Shown here one piece after another: positions 1 to 5,637 of a DNA stretch of 6,032 nt (the stretch's first letter is position 1; every line of letters starts with the position of its first letter). A model generated the notes under the pieces. That model ran no database searches. It was given only the letters and a program-made list of their open reading frames with translations, and was not told the DNA's origin. Made by a program: the position numbers and the translations under genes. Source of the DNA: a bacterium CG2_30_54_10 (GTDB taxonomy: Bacteria; Muiribacteriota; Ozemobacteria; Ozemobacterales; Ozemobacteraceae); contig MNYA01000112.1 of NCBI GenBank assembly GCA_001872985.1, forward strand, positions 1-6,032. The letters are read 5' to 3'.

Positions 1-1
1 T

Positions 2-1231
2 CGGGAGTTCGAACAGACCGGCCGCGACCCGGCCCTCGAACTGACCCTTCCCCGCCTCGAGGAAATTTATCGCGAATCATCCAAGGCTTGCGCCATACAG
101 CCTGAAGCGGCTGCCGCCTGCCATGAAATCCTCGTTCGCCTGCAGAACGGCGACTGCGCCCTTCTAAAAGATTGGCAGACCATCACCCGTCTTTCGATGC
201 GCGAAGTCTACCGAATCTACGGAGAACTCGGAGTTCTTTTGAATTCCGAAGATGAGGCCGGGGAAAGTCATTACCGTGACCGGCTGGCCGAAACCGTGGC
301 GGAGATAGATCGCCAGGGTCGCCTGGTCGAGTCTCGTGGCGCCCGCTGCGTTTTCCTTCAGCATTTCAAGGCAAAGGATGGAAGCCCGCTTCCGGTTATC
401 GTGCAGAAAACCGACGGTGGGTTCAACTACGAAACTTTCGACCTCGCCGCCATCTTGTACAGAATTCAGAAGCTTGGTGCGGATCGCGTCATCTATGTTA
501 CGGATGCCCGTCAGGCGTTGCATTTCGCGCAGGTCTTCGAGGTTGCGCATATCTGCGGCTGGACCAAGAAGGGCGAATCCACCGTTACGCTGGAACACGT
601 TCCGTTCGGAAGCGTTCTCGGCGAAGACAACAAACCCCTCAAAACCCGGAGTGGTGAAAACATCAAGCTTTCCGACCTTCTATTGGAAGCCGTCGAGCGT
701 GCCTACGCGGTAGTCCAGGAAAAGAATGCCGAACTTTCCGAAGAGAAAAAGAGGGCGGTCGCCCGGATGATCGGGATCGGGGCAATAAAATATGCCGACC
801 TCAGCCAGAACAGGAACAACGATTACGTATTTTCGTTTCCCCGGATGTTGGCGCTTGCCGGGAATACCGCGCCGTATCTACAATACGCGCACGCCCGCAT
901 TTGTTCGATCTTTCGCAAGGGAGACGTCTCACCCGAAGAAACCTTCGGCCCTCCGATTCTCGGGCAGCCGCCGGAGCGGGCGCTGGCTCTCAAGCTCATG
1001 GAGCTTCCGACGGCGGTAAAAGTGGTCGCATCGGAGCTTCGTCCTCACACGTTGTGCAATTTCCTTTTCGAGCTTGCGACCCAGTTCACGGTCTTCTACG
1101 ATCGATGCCCGGTCTTGACTTGCACCGATGTCACGATACGTAATTCCAGGCTGTTTCTGTGCAGGCTGACCCAGCGTGTTCTTGCCCAAGGGCTCAATCT
1201 GCTGGGCATTTCCGTTCCCCAGGAGATGTGA
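2..1231 (+). CDS. argS: Arginyl-tRNA synthetase, C-terminal part (5' end outside window)
   Basis: Class I aminoacyl-tRNA synthetase that charges tRNA-Arg with arginine in the cytoplasm. The frame is open from base 2 to the TGA at 1229-1231, giving 409 residues. An internal ATG at 197 opens a shorter frame but is not the true start, because ArgRS homology continues upstream of it. Seen: the segment GESHYRDRL, the strand QKTDGGFNYETFDLA, the KMSKS-equivalent loop GEDNKPLKTRSGENIKL (the E. coli enzyme has GKDGKPFKTRAGG here), the stretch IGAIKYADLSQNRNNDYVF, and a DALR-type anticodon-binding domain from about nt 870 that ends in SRLFLCRLTQRVL...LLGISVPQEM. ArgRS is usually 550-600 residues, so roughly the first 150-190, including the HIGH motif, lie outside the window. 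The next gene begins 2 nt after the stop, and its Shine-Dalgarno lies within the last argS codons, so the two are probably co-transcribed. The family assignment is secure. Confidence 0.97.
   Translation, partial: REFEQTGRDPALELTLPRLEEIYRESSKACAIQPEAAAACHEILVRLQNGDCALLKDWQTITRLSMREVYRIYGELGVLLNSEDEAGESHYRDRLAETVAEIDRQGRLVESRGARCVFLQHFKAKDGSPLPVIVQKTDGGFNYETFDLAAILYRIQKLGADRVIYVTDARQALHFAQVFEVAHICGWTKKGESTVTLEHVPFGSVLGEDNKPLKTRSGENIKLSDLLLEAVERAYAVVQEKNAELSEEKKRAVARMIGIGAIKYADLSQNRNNDYVFSFPRMLALAGNTAPYLQYAHARICSIFRKGDVSPEETFGPPILGQPPERALALKLMELPTAVKVVASELRPHTLCNFLFELATQFTVFYDRCPVLTCTDVTIRNSRLFLCRLTQRVLAQGLNLLGISVPQEM
1221..1225 (+). promoter_or_regulatory. Ribosome binding site deciding the TPR gene start
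   Basis: AGGAG sits 8 nt before the ATG at 1234, inside the final codons of argS. It fixes the start of the zinc ribbon-TPR gene at 1234 and argues against the in-frame ATG at 1159, which lies deep in argS and would add 25 residues ahead of the zinc ribbon. Confidence 0.8.
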
Positions 1232-1233
1232 CA

Positions 1234-4044
1234 ATGCCGTCATGCCCCAAGTGCGACCTTCCATACGAGCAAGGCATCTACTGCGGGCGATGCGGAGCCC
1301 GGCTGCCGCATATTGGAAAAACAGTCCGTCCGACTACCAAAAAAAGCAATCCGGTTGAAAACCAATCCAACAACACCGCAGAGGAAGAGCCTCCTCAACC
1401 ACCCTCGCATACTCGGCAACTCGATAGTCAGAATTCATCTCCCTCGTCCCATCCGGTTTCCGACGAAATCAGCGTTTTCAACGCCCAGGTAAAAAAGAAC
1501 CCGTCCTCGCCCGAAGTGTATTTTCAGCTTGCTGAAGCTCTTCTCCGAGCTGGAAAAGCCGAGAAAGCCCTTTCGACCTTCCGAGCGGTGAAAGCCCTGT
1601 CCCCTGAAGACCCGCAGGTTTTCAGGCTTGGAGCCAAGATCTACGAGGTTCTCGGCAGGTCCGAGGATGCCATAAAAGCCGTCAACAAAGTTCTTTCCCT
1701 TGATCCGCACGACCTCGAAACGGCATTACATTCAGCGAAGCTTCTGCGCGAAGCCGGAATGCGCCAACAGTCGCTCGAGCAGCTTCAGACATTGCGCAGT
1801 CGAGCGGACGAGAAGCCGGAGGTTCTGCTTCGGCTTGCCGAACTCGAGCTGAGTCTCGACGATCCCGCGGCGGCGCAGCAGGATCTTTGGGCATACCGAA
1901 AGGCCGCCGGGGAGACGCGCGAGATGTCCCTTCTCCTTGGAAAGGCCATGCTCGCGCAAAATTTCAACGACGGAGCGGTGAAGCATTACCAGGATGCCCT
2001 GAATCTGTTTCCCAACGATCCGGATCTGGGCATTGGTCTTGGAAAAGCCTTTTTAGGGTTGAACGAGCGGGGAAAGGCCGTATTGGAATTCGAAAGGGCG
2101 CTGATCGACCGCCCGGATAATCTTGAGATTCTGCTCGAAATGGGAAAGCTCTACAACGACATGGGCATGGACGAAAAGGGTGACGAGATGTTCGAGCGCA
2201 TCCGGCGCCAGACGGTTCGAGACGGTGATATTTTTCTGCGGATGGCCGACTATTTTCTTTCCCGAAATTGGACGCAACGCGCCCTTGAAGATCTTGAAAG
2301 AGCTCGTGCGATCGGTCCCCACAATCCCGACATCATCAAAGCTCTTGGAACGGTTTTCGAAACCCGGGGAGCCCCGGAAAAAGCGCTCCTTGAATATGAA
2401 AGTTATCTCGAGGGGATGCCCAGGACAATTTGGGCGCTTCAAGGAATAGTCCGATGCGCGTGCAAGAATGAGGATTTCCCGAGGGTTGCGAAAGCGCAAA
2501 AGGTTCTTATCGAAGCCGGGCAAAATCATCCCGACGCGTGGTGCGATTATGCTGAGATCCTGATTCGTCTCGGCGACTTTGAGGCGGCGGAAAAGGCATT
2601 CGAGCAGGCTTCCCGGCTCGATCCTACGTGCGTTCGGGCCTACCAGGCTCCGGAGCTTATCCGCATCGAGAAAGCCCGCGCCGAGGGTGAGAAGCTGTTT
2701 CAAAAGGCCAAGGAAGCGATCTCAAAAAAGTTTTTCCTTTCCGCCATCGAGAAACTGGACCGGGCTCTGGATCTCGTTCCCCGTGAAATATCCTGGCTGG
2801 CGCTTTTGGCCGAAGTCAACATCAAGATCGGATCGCTTTCGCGTGCATCGGAACTGCTGTCAAAAGTCCGCGCCGCGCGTCCACAAGAATATTGGGCAGG
2901 TTTTCAGCTGGCCAGAATCTACGAGTTCGAAGAGAAGTCACAGCTCGCCATCGAACTTCTGGCTTCGCTCCTGAAAGACCACCCAACCGACATCGAAGCA
3001 AATCTTGCAATCCTTCGTCTGAAGCGCGGCCAGATAAAGGGGGAGCGGTTCGAGCGCGAATCGCTAAGCAACCTGATCAGACTGATCCACGCTGAGTTGG
3101 CGGAACTGCGAAAAAAGTCCCCAATCCCTCTCCTGATTGAAGCCTACGCTAACTTCATCTTCGGCGCAGGAACCAAATTCCAGCCCGAAACAATGAAACG
3201 GGCGGAACAACTTTTCGAGGAAATCCTCGCCCATTTCGAAAACTCGCCATGGGCGCATCGCGGCTTGGCGCTCGTTTACCGCGTTCTAGGAGAAGAAAAG
3301 AAGGCGGTACATCATCTTGAGGAATGGGTAAAACTCAGTTCCGATCCGCAAGCCTTGTTTGCCCTGGCCAGGCTGCACGAGAACTTCCAATCGTTCACGG
3401 AGGCCAGAAAGTGTTACTCATCGTTGAAAAATCTGTTTCCTGATAATGGGCATTACCGCCGCAAGATCGTCGAGATGCTTGCGAAAGAATCCGAGGGAAG
3501 CGGTAAAAACGAACTTATGGATTTCCTCGCAACCTGCCAGGAGCGGGTCGTAAAAGAAAAAAGCCGGCCGTGGTTTTTCTACGAGATGGCCTGGGCTCAA
3601 ACCATGGTCGCACGACGATCTCCGCAAAGGGACGAATGGTCAAAAAGAGCTTTGCTGACCTGGCACAAGGGAAACGCTCTTCCAGAGCCGCCAATGTGGC
3701 TTCGATGGGGTCTTCTGGAAGCCCAACTCGAGTTTCTGAAAGGCCCCGAAAGGCTTCGGACACTGAACCAAAACATCAAGGCATGCGAAAAGATCGTTAG
3801 GGAACACCCCGATGTCGCATGGGCACACACCTTCATGGGCATCTGCCACCTTGGCTTCGAGGATCTCGCCCAGACGGACCAAGCCGTGAAGTATCTCGAA
3901 ACCGGGGCCTTCCTCGACCCCCAGTCAGCCGAGATCGCCCTCCTTCTCGGAAAGACCTATCGTCAGCTCGGAAAAACCGTCCGAGTAGACGCCATTCGCC
4001 ACCACATGCTATTATTGGAGCCTGAATTGATGAACAAGCTTTGA
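1234..4044 (+). CDS. Zinc ribbon-TPR repeat protein, 936 residues
   Basis: Large predicted soluble scaffold or adaptor of unknown partner. Residues 1-24 form a zinc ribbon: C4-x2-C7-x9-C17-x2-C20, with the second knuckle reading YCGRCGARL. Residues ~29-77 are a polar linker rich in Pro, Ser, Asn and Gln, probably disordered. From ~93 to the C-terminus the protein is mainly tetratricopeptide repeats, about 17-19 by eye, with typical units such as VYFQLAEALLRAGKAEKAL and AWCDYAEILIRLGDFEAAEKAF. The array is degenerate around residues 605-660 and 770-830. No signal peptide, membrane helix or catalytic motif is visible, so a cytoplasmic location is inferred. TPR arrays bind peptides or proteins and zinc ribbons bind protein or nucleic acid, so a protein-assembly role is plausible but unproven. 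The gene starts 2 nt after argS and is likely translated from the same message. No specific gene name is recognised. Confidence 0.9.
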   Translation: MPSCPKCDLPYEQGIYCGRCGARLPHIGKTVRPTTKKSNPVENQSNNTAEEEPPQPPSHTRQLDSQNSSPSSHPVSDEISVFNAQVKKNPSSPEVYFQLAEALLRAGKAEKALSTFRAVKALSPEDPQVFRLGAKIYEVLGRSEDAIKAVNKVLSLDPHDLETALHSAKLLREAGMRQQSLEQLQTLRSRADEKPEVLLRLAELELSLDDPAAAQQDLWAYRKAAGETREMSLLLGKAMLAQNFNDGAVKHYQDALNLFPNDPDLGIGLGKAFLGLNERGKAVLEFERALIDRPDNLEILLEMGKLYNDMGMDEKGDEMFERIRRQTVRDGDIFLRMADYFLSRNWTQRALEDLERARAIGPHNPDIIKALGTVFETRGAPEKALLEYESYLEGMPRTIWALQGIVRCACKNEDFPRVAKAQKVLIEAGQNHPDAWCDYAEILIRLGDFEAAEKAFEQASRLDPTCVRAYQAPELIRIEKARAEGEKLFQKAKEAISKKFFLSAIEKLDRALDLVPREISWLALLAEVNIKIGSLSRASELLSKVRAARPQEYWAGFQLARIYEFEEKSQLAIELLASLLKDHPTDIEANLAILRLKRGQIKGERFERESLSNLIRLIHAELAELRKKSPIPLLIEAYANFIFGAGTKFQPETMKRAEQLFEEILAHFENSPWAHRGLALVYRVLGEEKKAVHHLEEWVKLSSDPQALFALARLHENFQSFTEARKCYSSLKNLFPDNGHYRRKIVEMLAKESEGSGKNELMDFLATCQERVVKEKSRPWFFYEMAWAQTMVARRSPQRDEWSKRALLTWHKGNALPEPPMWLRWGLLEAQLEFLKGPERLRTLNQNIKACEKIVREHPDVAWAHTFMGICHLGFEDLAQTDQAVKYLETGAFLDPQSAEIALLLGKTYRQLGKTVRVDAIRHHMLLLEPELMNKL

Positions 4045-4100
4045 CGGAAGGGAGAATCCCAAAAACAGGCTGATTCAAGAAAGCCGGCTCACGCCAAGAC

Positions 4101-4129
4101 GCGGAGGCGCGGAGGCGCGGAGGCGCGGA
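4101..4129. repeat. 8-bp tandem repeat, 3.6 units
   Basis: The octamer GCGGAGGC is repeated perfectly three times (4101-4108, 4109-4116, 4117-4124) and followed by a partial GCGGA. It is preceded by ACGCCAAGAC. From memory, short arrays of this kind (ACGCCAAGACGCGGAG-like) occur between genes in many environmental bacteria. Arrays like this can change copy number by slipped-strand replication. It lies 57 bp past the TPR stop and in no credible gene. Confidence 0.85.
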
Positions 4130-4193
4130 AAAAAGAAAGGCAAAACGTATTACTCAATGTTTCGGGGAAATGCAATATGAACCATCGTAAAAA

Positions 4194-4222
4194 TGTCATC
4201 TCGAACGAATGTGAGAGATCTT
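4194..4222 (+). repeat. Dispersed ~28-nt repeat, copy A
   Basis: This copy begins TGTCATCTCGAACGAATGTG and ends GATCTT. It shares the core TCGAACGAATGT, up to one or two changes, and the GATCT/AATCT end with copy C (4417-4444). It resembles the widespread intergenic family of TGTCATTCCGAACGAA...GAATCT type, which I recall from many genomes. In translation it produces spurious peptides beginning MSSRTNVRDL. Confidence 0.7.
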
Positions 4223-4281
4223 CCCTGCTACGGAAACAAGATTTGTATCTTGTCAAAAAGAGGGGGCACGCGCCCACTCTC

Positions 4282-4306
4282 GGCACGCGAAGTGAATTCG
4301 CGTGCC
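4282..4306. repeat. Perfect 10-bp inverted repeat with 5-nt loop
   Basis: The arms are GGCACGCGAA (4282-4291) and TTCGCGTGCC (4297-4306), with loop GTGAA. All ten pairs are Watson-Crick, so transcript or single-stranded DNA could fold into a strong hairpin. It has no U-tract after it, so it is not a standard intrinsic terminator. Smaller hairpins flank it at 4264-4275 and 4322-4336, suggesting one composite palindromic element spanning about 4262-4340. Confidence 0.8.
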
Positions 4307-4321
4307 TCACTCCCCGCGGTC

Positions 4322-4336
4322 GGGCGCCTTGCGCCC
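4322..4336. repeat. Short GC-rich hairpin
   Basis: GGGCGC (4322-4327) and GCGCCC (4331-4336) pair perfectly around the loop CTT. It lies 15 bp after the 10-bp hairpin and probably belongs to the same composite element. No T-tract follows (the next bases are TCCGGCC), so it is not called a terminator. Confidence 0.6.
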
Positions 4337-4364
4337 TCCGGCCTGCTCTCATGCTTCCCCCGAA

Positions 4365-4380
4365 TTATTGAGATGATACC
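4365..4380 (+). repeat. 16-nt direct repeat, first copy
   Basis: TTATTGAGATGATACC here recurs at 4749-4764 as TTATTGAGATGACACC, with 15 of 16 bases identical. This copy sits directly before the inverted copy B of the ~28-nt repeat and probably forms part of the same mobile or dispersed unit. Confidence 0.6.
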
Positions 4381-4408
4381 AAGATTTCTCCCCTCGGTCG
4401 AAATGACA
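4381..4408 (-). repeat. Dispersed ~28-nt repeat, copy B (inverted)
   Basis: Read on the minus strand this begins TGTCATTTCGACCGAGGGGA and ends AAATCTT, matching the plan of copies A and C: TGTC start, CGAnCGA core, AATCTT end. It is inverted relative to copy C, with 8 nt between them, so B and C together make an imperfect palindrome of about 64 bp. Confidence 0.7.
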
Positions 4409-4416
4409 GCATCGTT

Positions 4417-4444
4417 TGTCGTTCCGAACGAATGTAAGGAATCT
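4417..4444 (+). repeat. Dispersed ~28-nt repeat, copy C
   Basis: This copy begins TGTCGTTCCGAACGAATGTA and ends GGAATCT. It shares the CGAACGAATGT core with copy A and faces copy B head to head, forming the right half of the imperfect palindrome. Confidence 0.7.
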
Positions 4445-4563
4445 CGCTTTATGTTGAGAATCAGCTAATGCCCCTTCTTTTTGAGCAGATACAGCAAAAC
4501 GTAAGTGCTAAAGCTCGATTTAGTCTCGGCTCGTATCGGATGCGACCTTTGAAGCATGTTAAG

Positions 4564-4575
4564 GTTGTTAACAAC
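4564..4575. repeat. 12-bp perfect palindrome
   Basis: GTTGTTAACAAC is an uninterrupted 12-bp dyad with a central GTTAAC. It could be an operator for a dimeric regulator of the downstream genes, but it lies about 260 bp from the kinase start and no promoter elements are evident around it. Unlike its neighbours it is AT-rich. Confidence 0.45.
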
Positions 4576-4598
4576 TCAGGCTGTGTTGGAATGTCCGA

Positions 4599-4654
4599 AA
4601 AGTGGCGGGGGCTTGAGAGCCTCCGCTGCAACGGCTGGAAGCCGCTGCCACTTT
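4599..4654. repeat. Palindromic element able to form a three-way junction
   Basis: The outer arms AAAGTGGC (4599-4606) and GCCACTTT (4647-4654) pair over 8 bp. Inside are two hairpins: GGGGGCT (4607-4613) with AGCCTCC (4618-4624), 7 bp including one G-T wobble, and GCAACGGCT (4628-4636) with AGCCGCTGC (4640-4648), 9 bp with one mismatch and sharing two bases with the outer arm. This compact cloverleaf-like plan suggests a dispersed palindromic element. The layout is not a tRNA, since there is no T-loop sequence and no acceptor stem of tRNA spacing. Confidence 0.7.
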
Positions 4655-4748
4655 GGTCGCCACATTGCGCGAAGGTCACACCCCTCGTATCTTCTCCAAA
4701 AAGCGGAAAGGCCTTCCGTCATTTCGGTGTTTTCGAAGTCTCCGCGGG

Positions 4749-4774
4749 TTATTGAGATGACACCTCAGCTCAAT
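4749..4774 (+). repeat. 16-nt direct repeat, second copy, with small hairpin
   Basis: TTATTGAGATGACACC (4749-4764) repeats 4365-4380 with one change. It overlaps a hairpin formed by ATTGAG (4751-4756) and CTCAAT (4769-4774) with a 12-nt loop. This is the right-most recognisable repeat before the kinase gene leader. Confidence 0.55.
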
Positions 4775-4776
4775 AG

Positions 4777-4830
4777 TCCTCGGGTAACATCTGAGAAAAT
4801 TCGAGATTTTGAAAAATGTTCTCCCGAGGG
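4777..4830 (+). promoter_or_regulatory. Long segmented hairpin overlapping the kinase ribosome binding site
   Basis: Three stems stack in register: TCCTCGGG (4777-4784) with CCCGAGGG (4823-4830), 8 bp with one wobble; AACAT (4786-4790) with ATGTT (4816-4820); and AAAAT (4796-4800) with ATTTT (4806-4810), closing a 5-nt loop. The interior loops are 1x2 and 5x5. The basal stem includes the GAGGG Shine-Dalgarno of the following TTG-start gene, so the fold would block ribosome access. A role in translational control is inferred from the pairing only. It could instead be a chance fold or another dispersed palindrome. Confidence 0.5.
4826..4830 (+). promoter_or_regulatory. Ribosome binding site supporting a TTG start
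   Basis: GAGGG lies 7 nt before the TTG at 4838. This good spacing decides the start, as there is no in-frame ATG nearby. The ATG at 4816 is out of frame, and the in-frame TTG at 4886 has no Shine-Dalgarno sequence. Confidence 0.7.
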
Positions 4831-4837
4831 AAAGTAA

Positions 4838-5335
4838 TTGCCGAAACATATCGCGGAGCTTCTGAAGGATCCCCGCGCCAAAGCAACTTTGGTAGACATA
4901 GAGATTTCGGGAAATCCCCGATCGTTGTCCCTTGTTCGACGTGTTTTGAGCTCCTGCGTGCTTTCCCACAACTTTCGGTCCCAGCTTTTGAACGATGTGA
5001 AACTGGCCGTTTCTGAAGCCTGTACGAATGTTATCAAGCATGCTTTCCATTTCGACGAGACAAAAAAGTTCGACCTCACGATCCAGGTTTCATCGCAGTT
5101 CTATTACGTCCAGGTCATCTATGAAGACCGCAAGTTCGACCCCCGGGCCATACCGGTTCCCGATCTCGACCACATCCACGAAGGAGGGCTGGGGGTCTAT
5201 ATCATGCGCAACATAATGGATCTGGTGGAGTTCTCGACTGATCCCCCCACGGGGACCGTTGTTCTTCGCATGGTCAAAATGATCGACCATATCGTCGATT
5301 CTGGAGGGCCGGATGAAAATCGAATCACACGTTGA
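4838..5335 (+). CDS. RsbW/SpoIIAB-like serine kinase (GHKL ATPase), partner-switching
   Basis: Predicted anti-sigma-type serine kinase of 165 residues, near the usual 140-165 for the family. Such proteins bind ATP, phosphorylate a STAS partner and sequester a sigma factor or another target. Seen: the N box LAVSEACTNVIKHAF with E60 and N64 (Mg-ATP and catalytic positions in this family), then the G1 region VQVIYEDRKFDP (91-102), then the G2 box EGGLGVYIMRNIMD (115-128), then a final beta strand GTVVLRMVK. The G1 box is odd: homologues usually read V.D.G.PFDP, whereas here Tyr95 and Asp97 occupy the expected Asp and Gly positions. The rest of the fold looks intact. A hydrophilic tail follows from ~150. 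Translation starts at a TTG behind GAGGG. The STAS gene overlaps its 3' end by 23 bp, so the two are translated together and probably interact. Its target is unknown. Confidence 0.88.
   Translation: MPKHIAELLKDPRAKATLVDIEISGNPRSLSLVRRVLSSCVLSHNFRSQLLNDVKLAVSEACTNVIKHAFHFDETKKFDLTIQVSSQFYYVQVIYEDRKFDPRAIPVPDLDHIHEGGLGVYIMRNIMDLVEFSTDPPTGTVVLRMVKMIDHIVDSGGPDENRITR
5303..5308 (+). promoter_or_regulatory. Ribosome binding site of the STAS gene
   Basis: GGAGGG lies 4 nt before the ATG at 5313, wholly inside the kinase gene. It supports this ATG as the start and hence the 23-bp overlap of the two genes. Confidence 0.7.
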
Positions 5336-5621
5336 CAAAGAAAAACAGCAAGCCACTTTTCTCATTGAAGGCGAACTCGACGTTCATCAGGTCAAAATCC
5401 TCAAGTCCACGGTGACCGAAGCCGTCACTTCCGGAAACTGGACATACACGATCGACCTTCAGAAAGTAATCTATCTCGATAGTTCGGGCCTGGGAATGCT
5501 TGTTTTCCTGAAAAAGGAGATCGTCCGCCGGGGCGGGAAACTGAAACTTACCAACCTGGGTGACGGCATTAGAAGCGTTTTCCAACTGACCAAACTCGAC
5601 GATTTTTTCGGAATAAAATAA
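5313..5621 (+). CDS. STAS-domain anti-sigma factor antagonist (SpoIIAA/RsbV-like)
   Basis: A single STAS domain of 102 residues, close to the normal family length (about 100-120). In partner switching, the unphosphorylated antagonist binds the kinase and frees the kinase's target; phosphorylation on serine turns it off. Seen: the N-terminal strand FLIEGELDVHQ (GELD is the usual family motif), the strand TYTIDLQKVIYLDSSGLGMLV, and the late segment GGKLKLTNLGDGIRSVFQLTKLDDFF. The phospho-acceptor is Ser57, the first serine of D56-S-S-G59, equivalent to Ser58 of B. subtilis SpoIIAA. All core motifs are intact. The start ATG overlaps the upstream kinase gene by 23 bp behind GGAGGG, and the two are evidently a cognate pair. 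tmk starts 16 nt downstream. No PP2C phosphatase, which would reset the switch, is in view. Confidence 0.94.
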   Translation: MKIESHVDKEKQQATFLIEGELDVHQVKILKSTVTEAVTSGNWTYTIDLQKVIYLDSSGLGMLVFLKKEIVRRGGKLKLTNLGDGIRSVFQLTKLDDFFGIK

Positions 5622-5637
5622 CCGGACCGAAATCGTC

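Larger units (their letters stand above)
4045..4837. other. Gene-free gap packed with repeats and palindromes
   Basis: This 793-bp stretch separates the two gene groups. Frames of 60-95 codons open on both strands, but their translations come from the repeats, they lack good Shine-Dalgarno sites and they resemble no family. The stretch holds an octamer tandem array, three copies of a ~28-nt repeat, several hairpins, a three-way-junction palindrome, a 12-bp palindrome and a 16-nt direct repeat, each listed separately. Right after the TPR stop there is only a 4-bp stem (4050-4060) followed by A residues, which is not a convincing terminator. I found no confident sigma-70 promoter, although the right-hand genes probably need one here. 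Between the listed elements, about 4445-4563 and 4665-4748, I see nothing identifiable. Confidence 0.75.

Noticed and set aside
1159..1233. Upstream ATG extending the TPR protein by 25 residues
   Set aside because: It lies inside argS, lacks a Shine-Dalgarno, and the zinc ribbon starts naturally at the ATG at 1234 behind AGGAG.
2053..2703. 216-codon open frame on the minus strand
   Set aside because: Antisense to the TPR array; its length follows from the codon bias of the real gene.
4050..4065. Possible intrinsic terminator after the TPR gene
   Set aside because: The stem GGGA/TCCC is only 4 bp and is followed by A residues rather than T residues.
4090..4450. CRISPR array
   Set aside because: The ~28-nt repeats are irregularly spaced, in both orientations and diverged, with no regular spacers and no cas genes.
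4193..4468. 91-codon open frame in the gap
   Set aside because: Its translation is made of the dispersed repeats (repeat copies A-C and the palindrome cluster), it has no Shine-Dalgarno, and nothing in it resembles a protein family.
4599..4660. Possible tRNA or small structured RNA
   Set aside because: The cloverleaf-like fold lacks tRNA arm lengths, a T-loop motif and an anticodon arm; it fits a dispersed palindrome better.
4468..4755. 95-codon open frame in the gap
   Set aside because: It spans the three-way-junction palindrome, has no ribosome binding site and shows no domain; best read as chance.
4752..4790. Possible sigma-70 promoter before the kinase gene (TTGAGA ... TAACAT)
   Set aside because: The spacing between the two hexamers is 27 bp, far from the usual 16-18, and no better -10 lies at the right distance.
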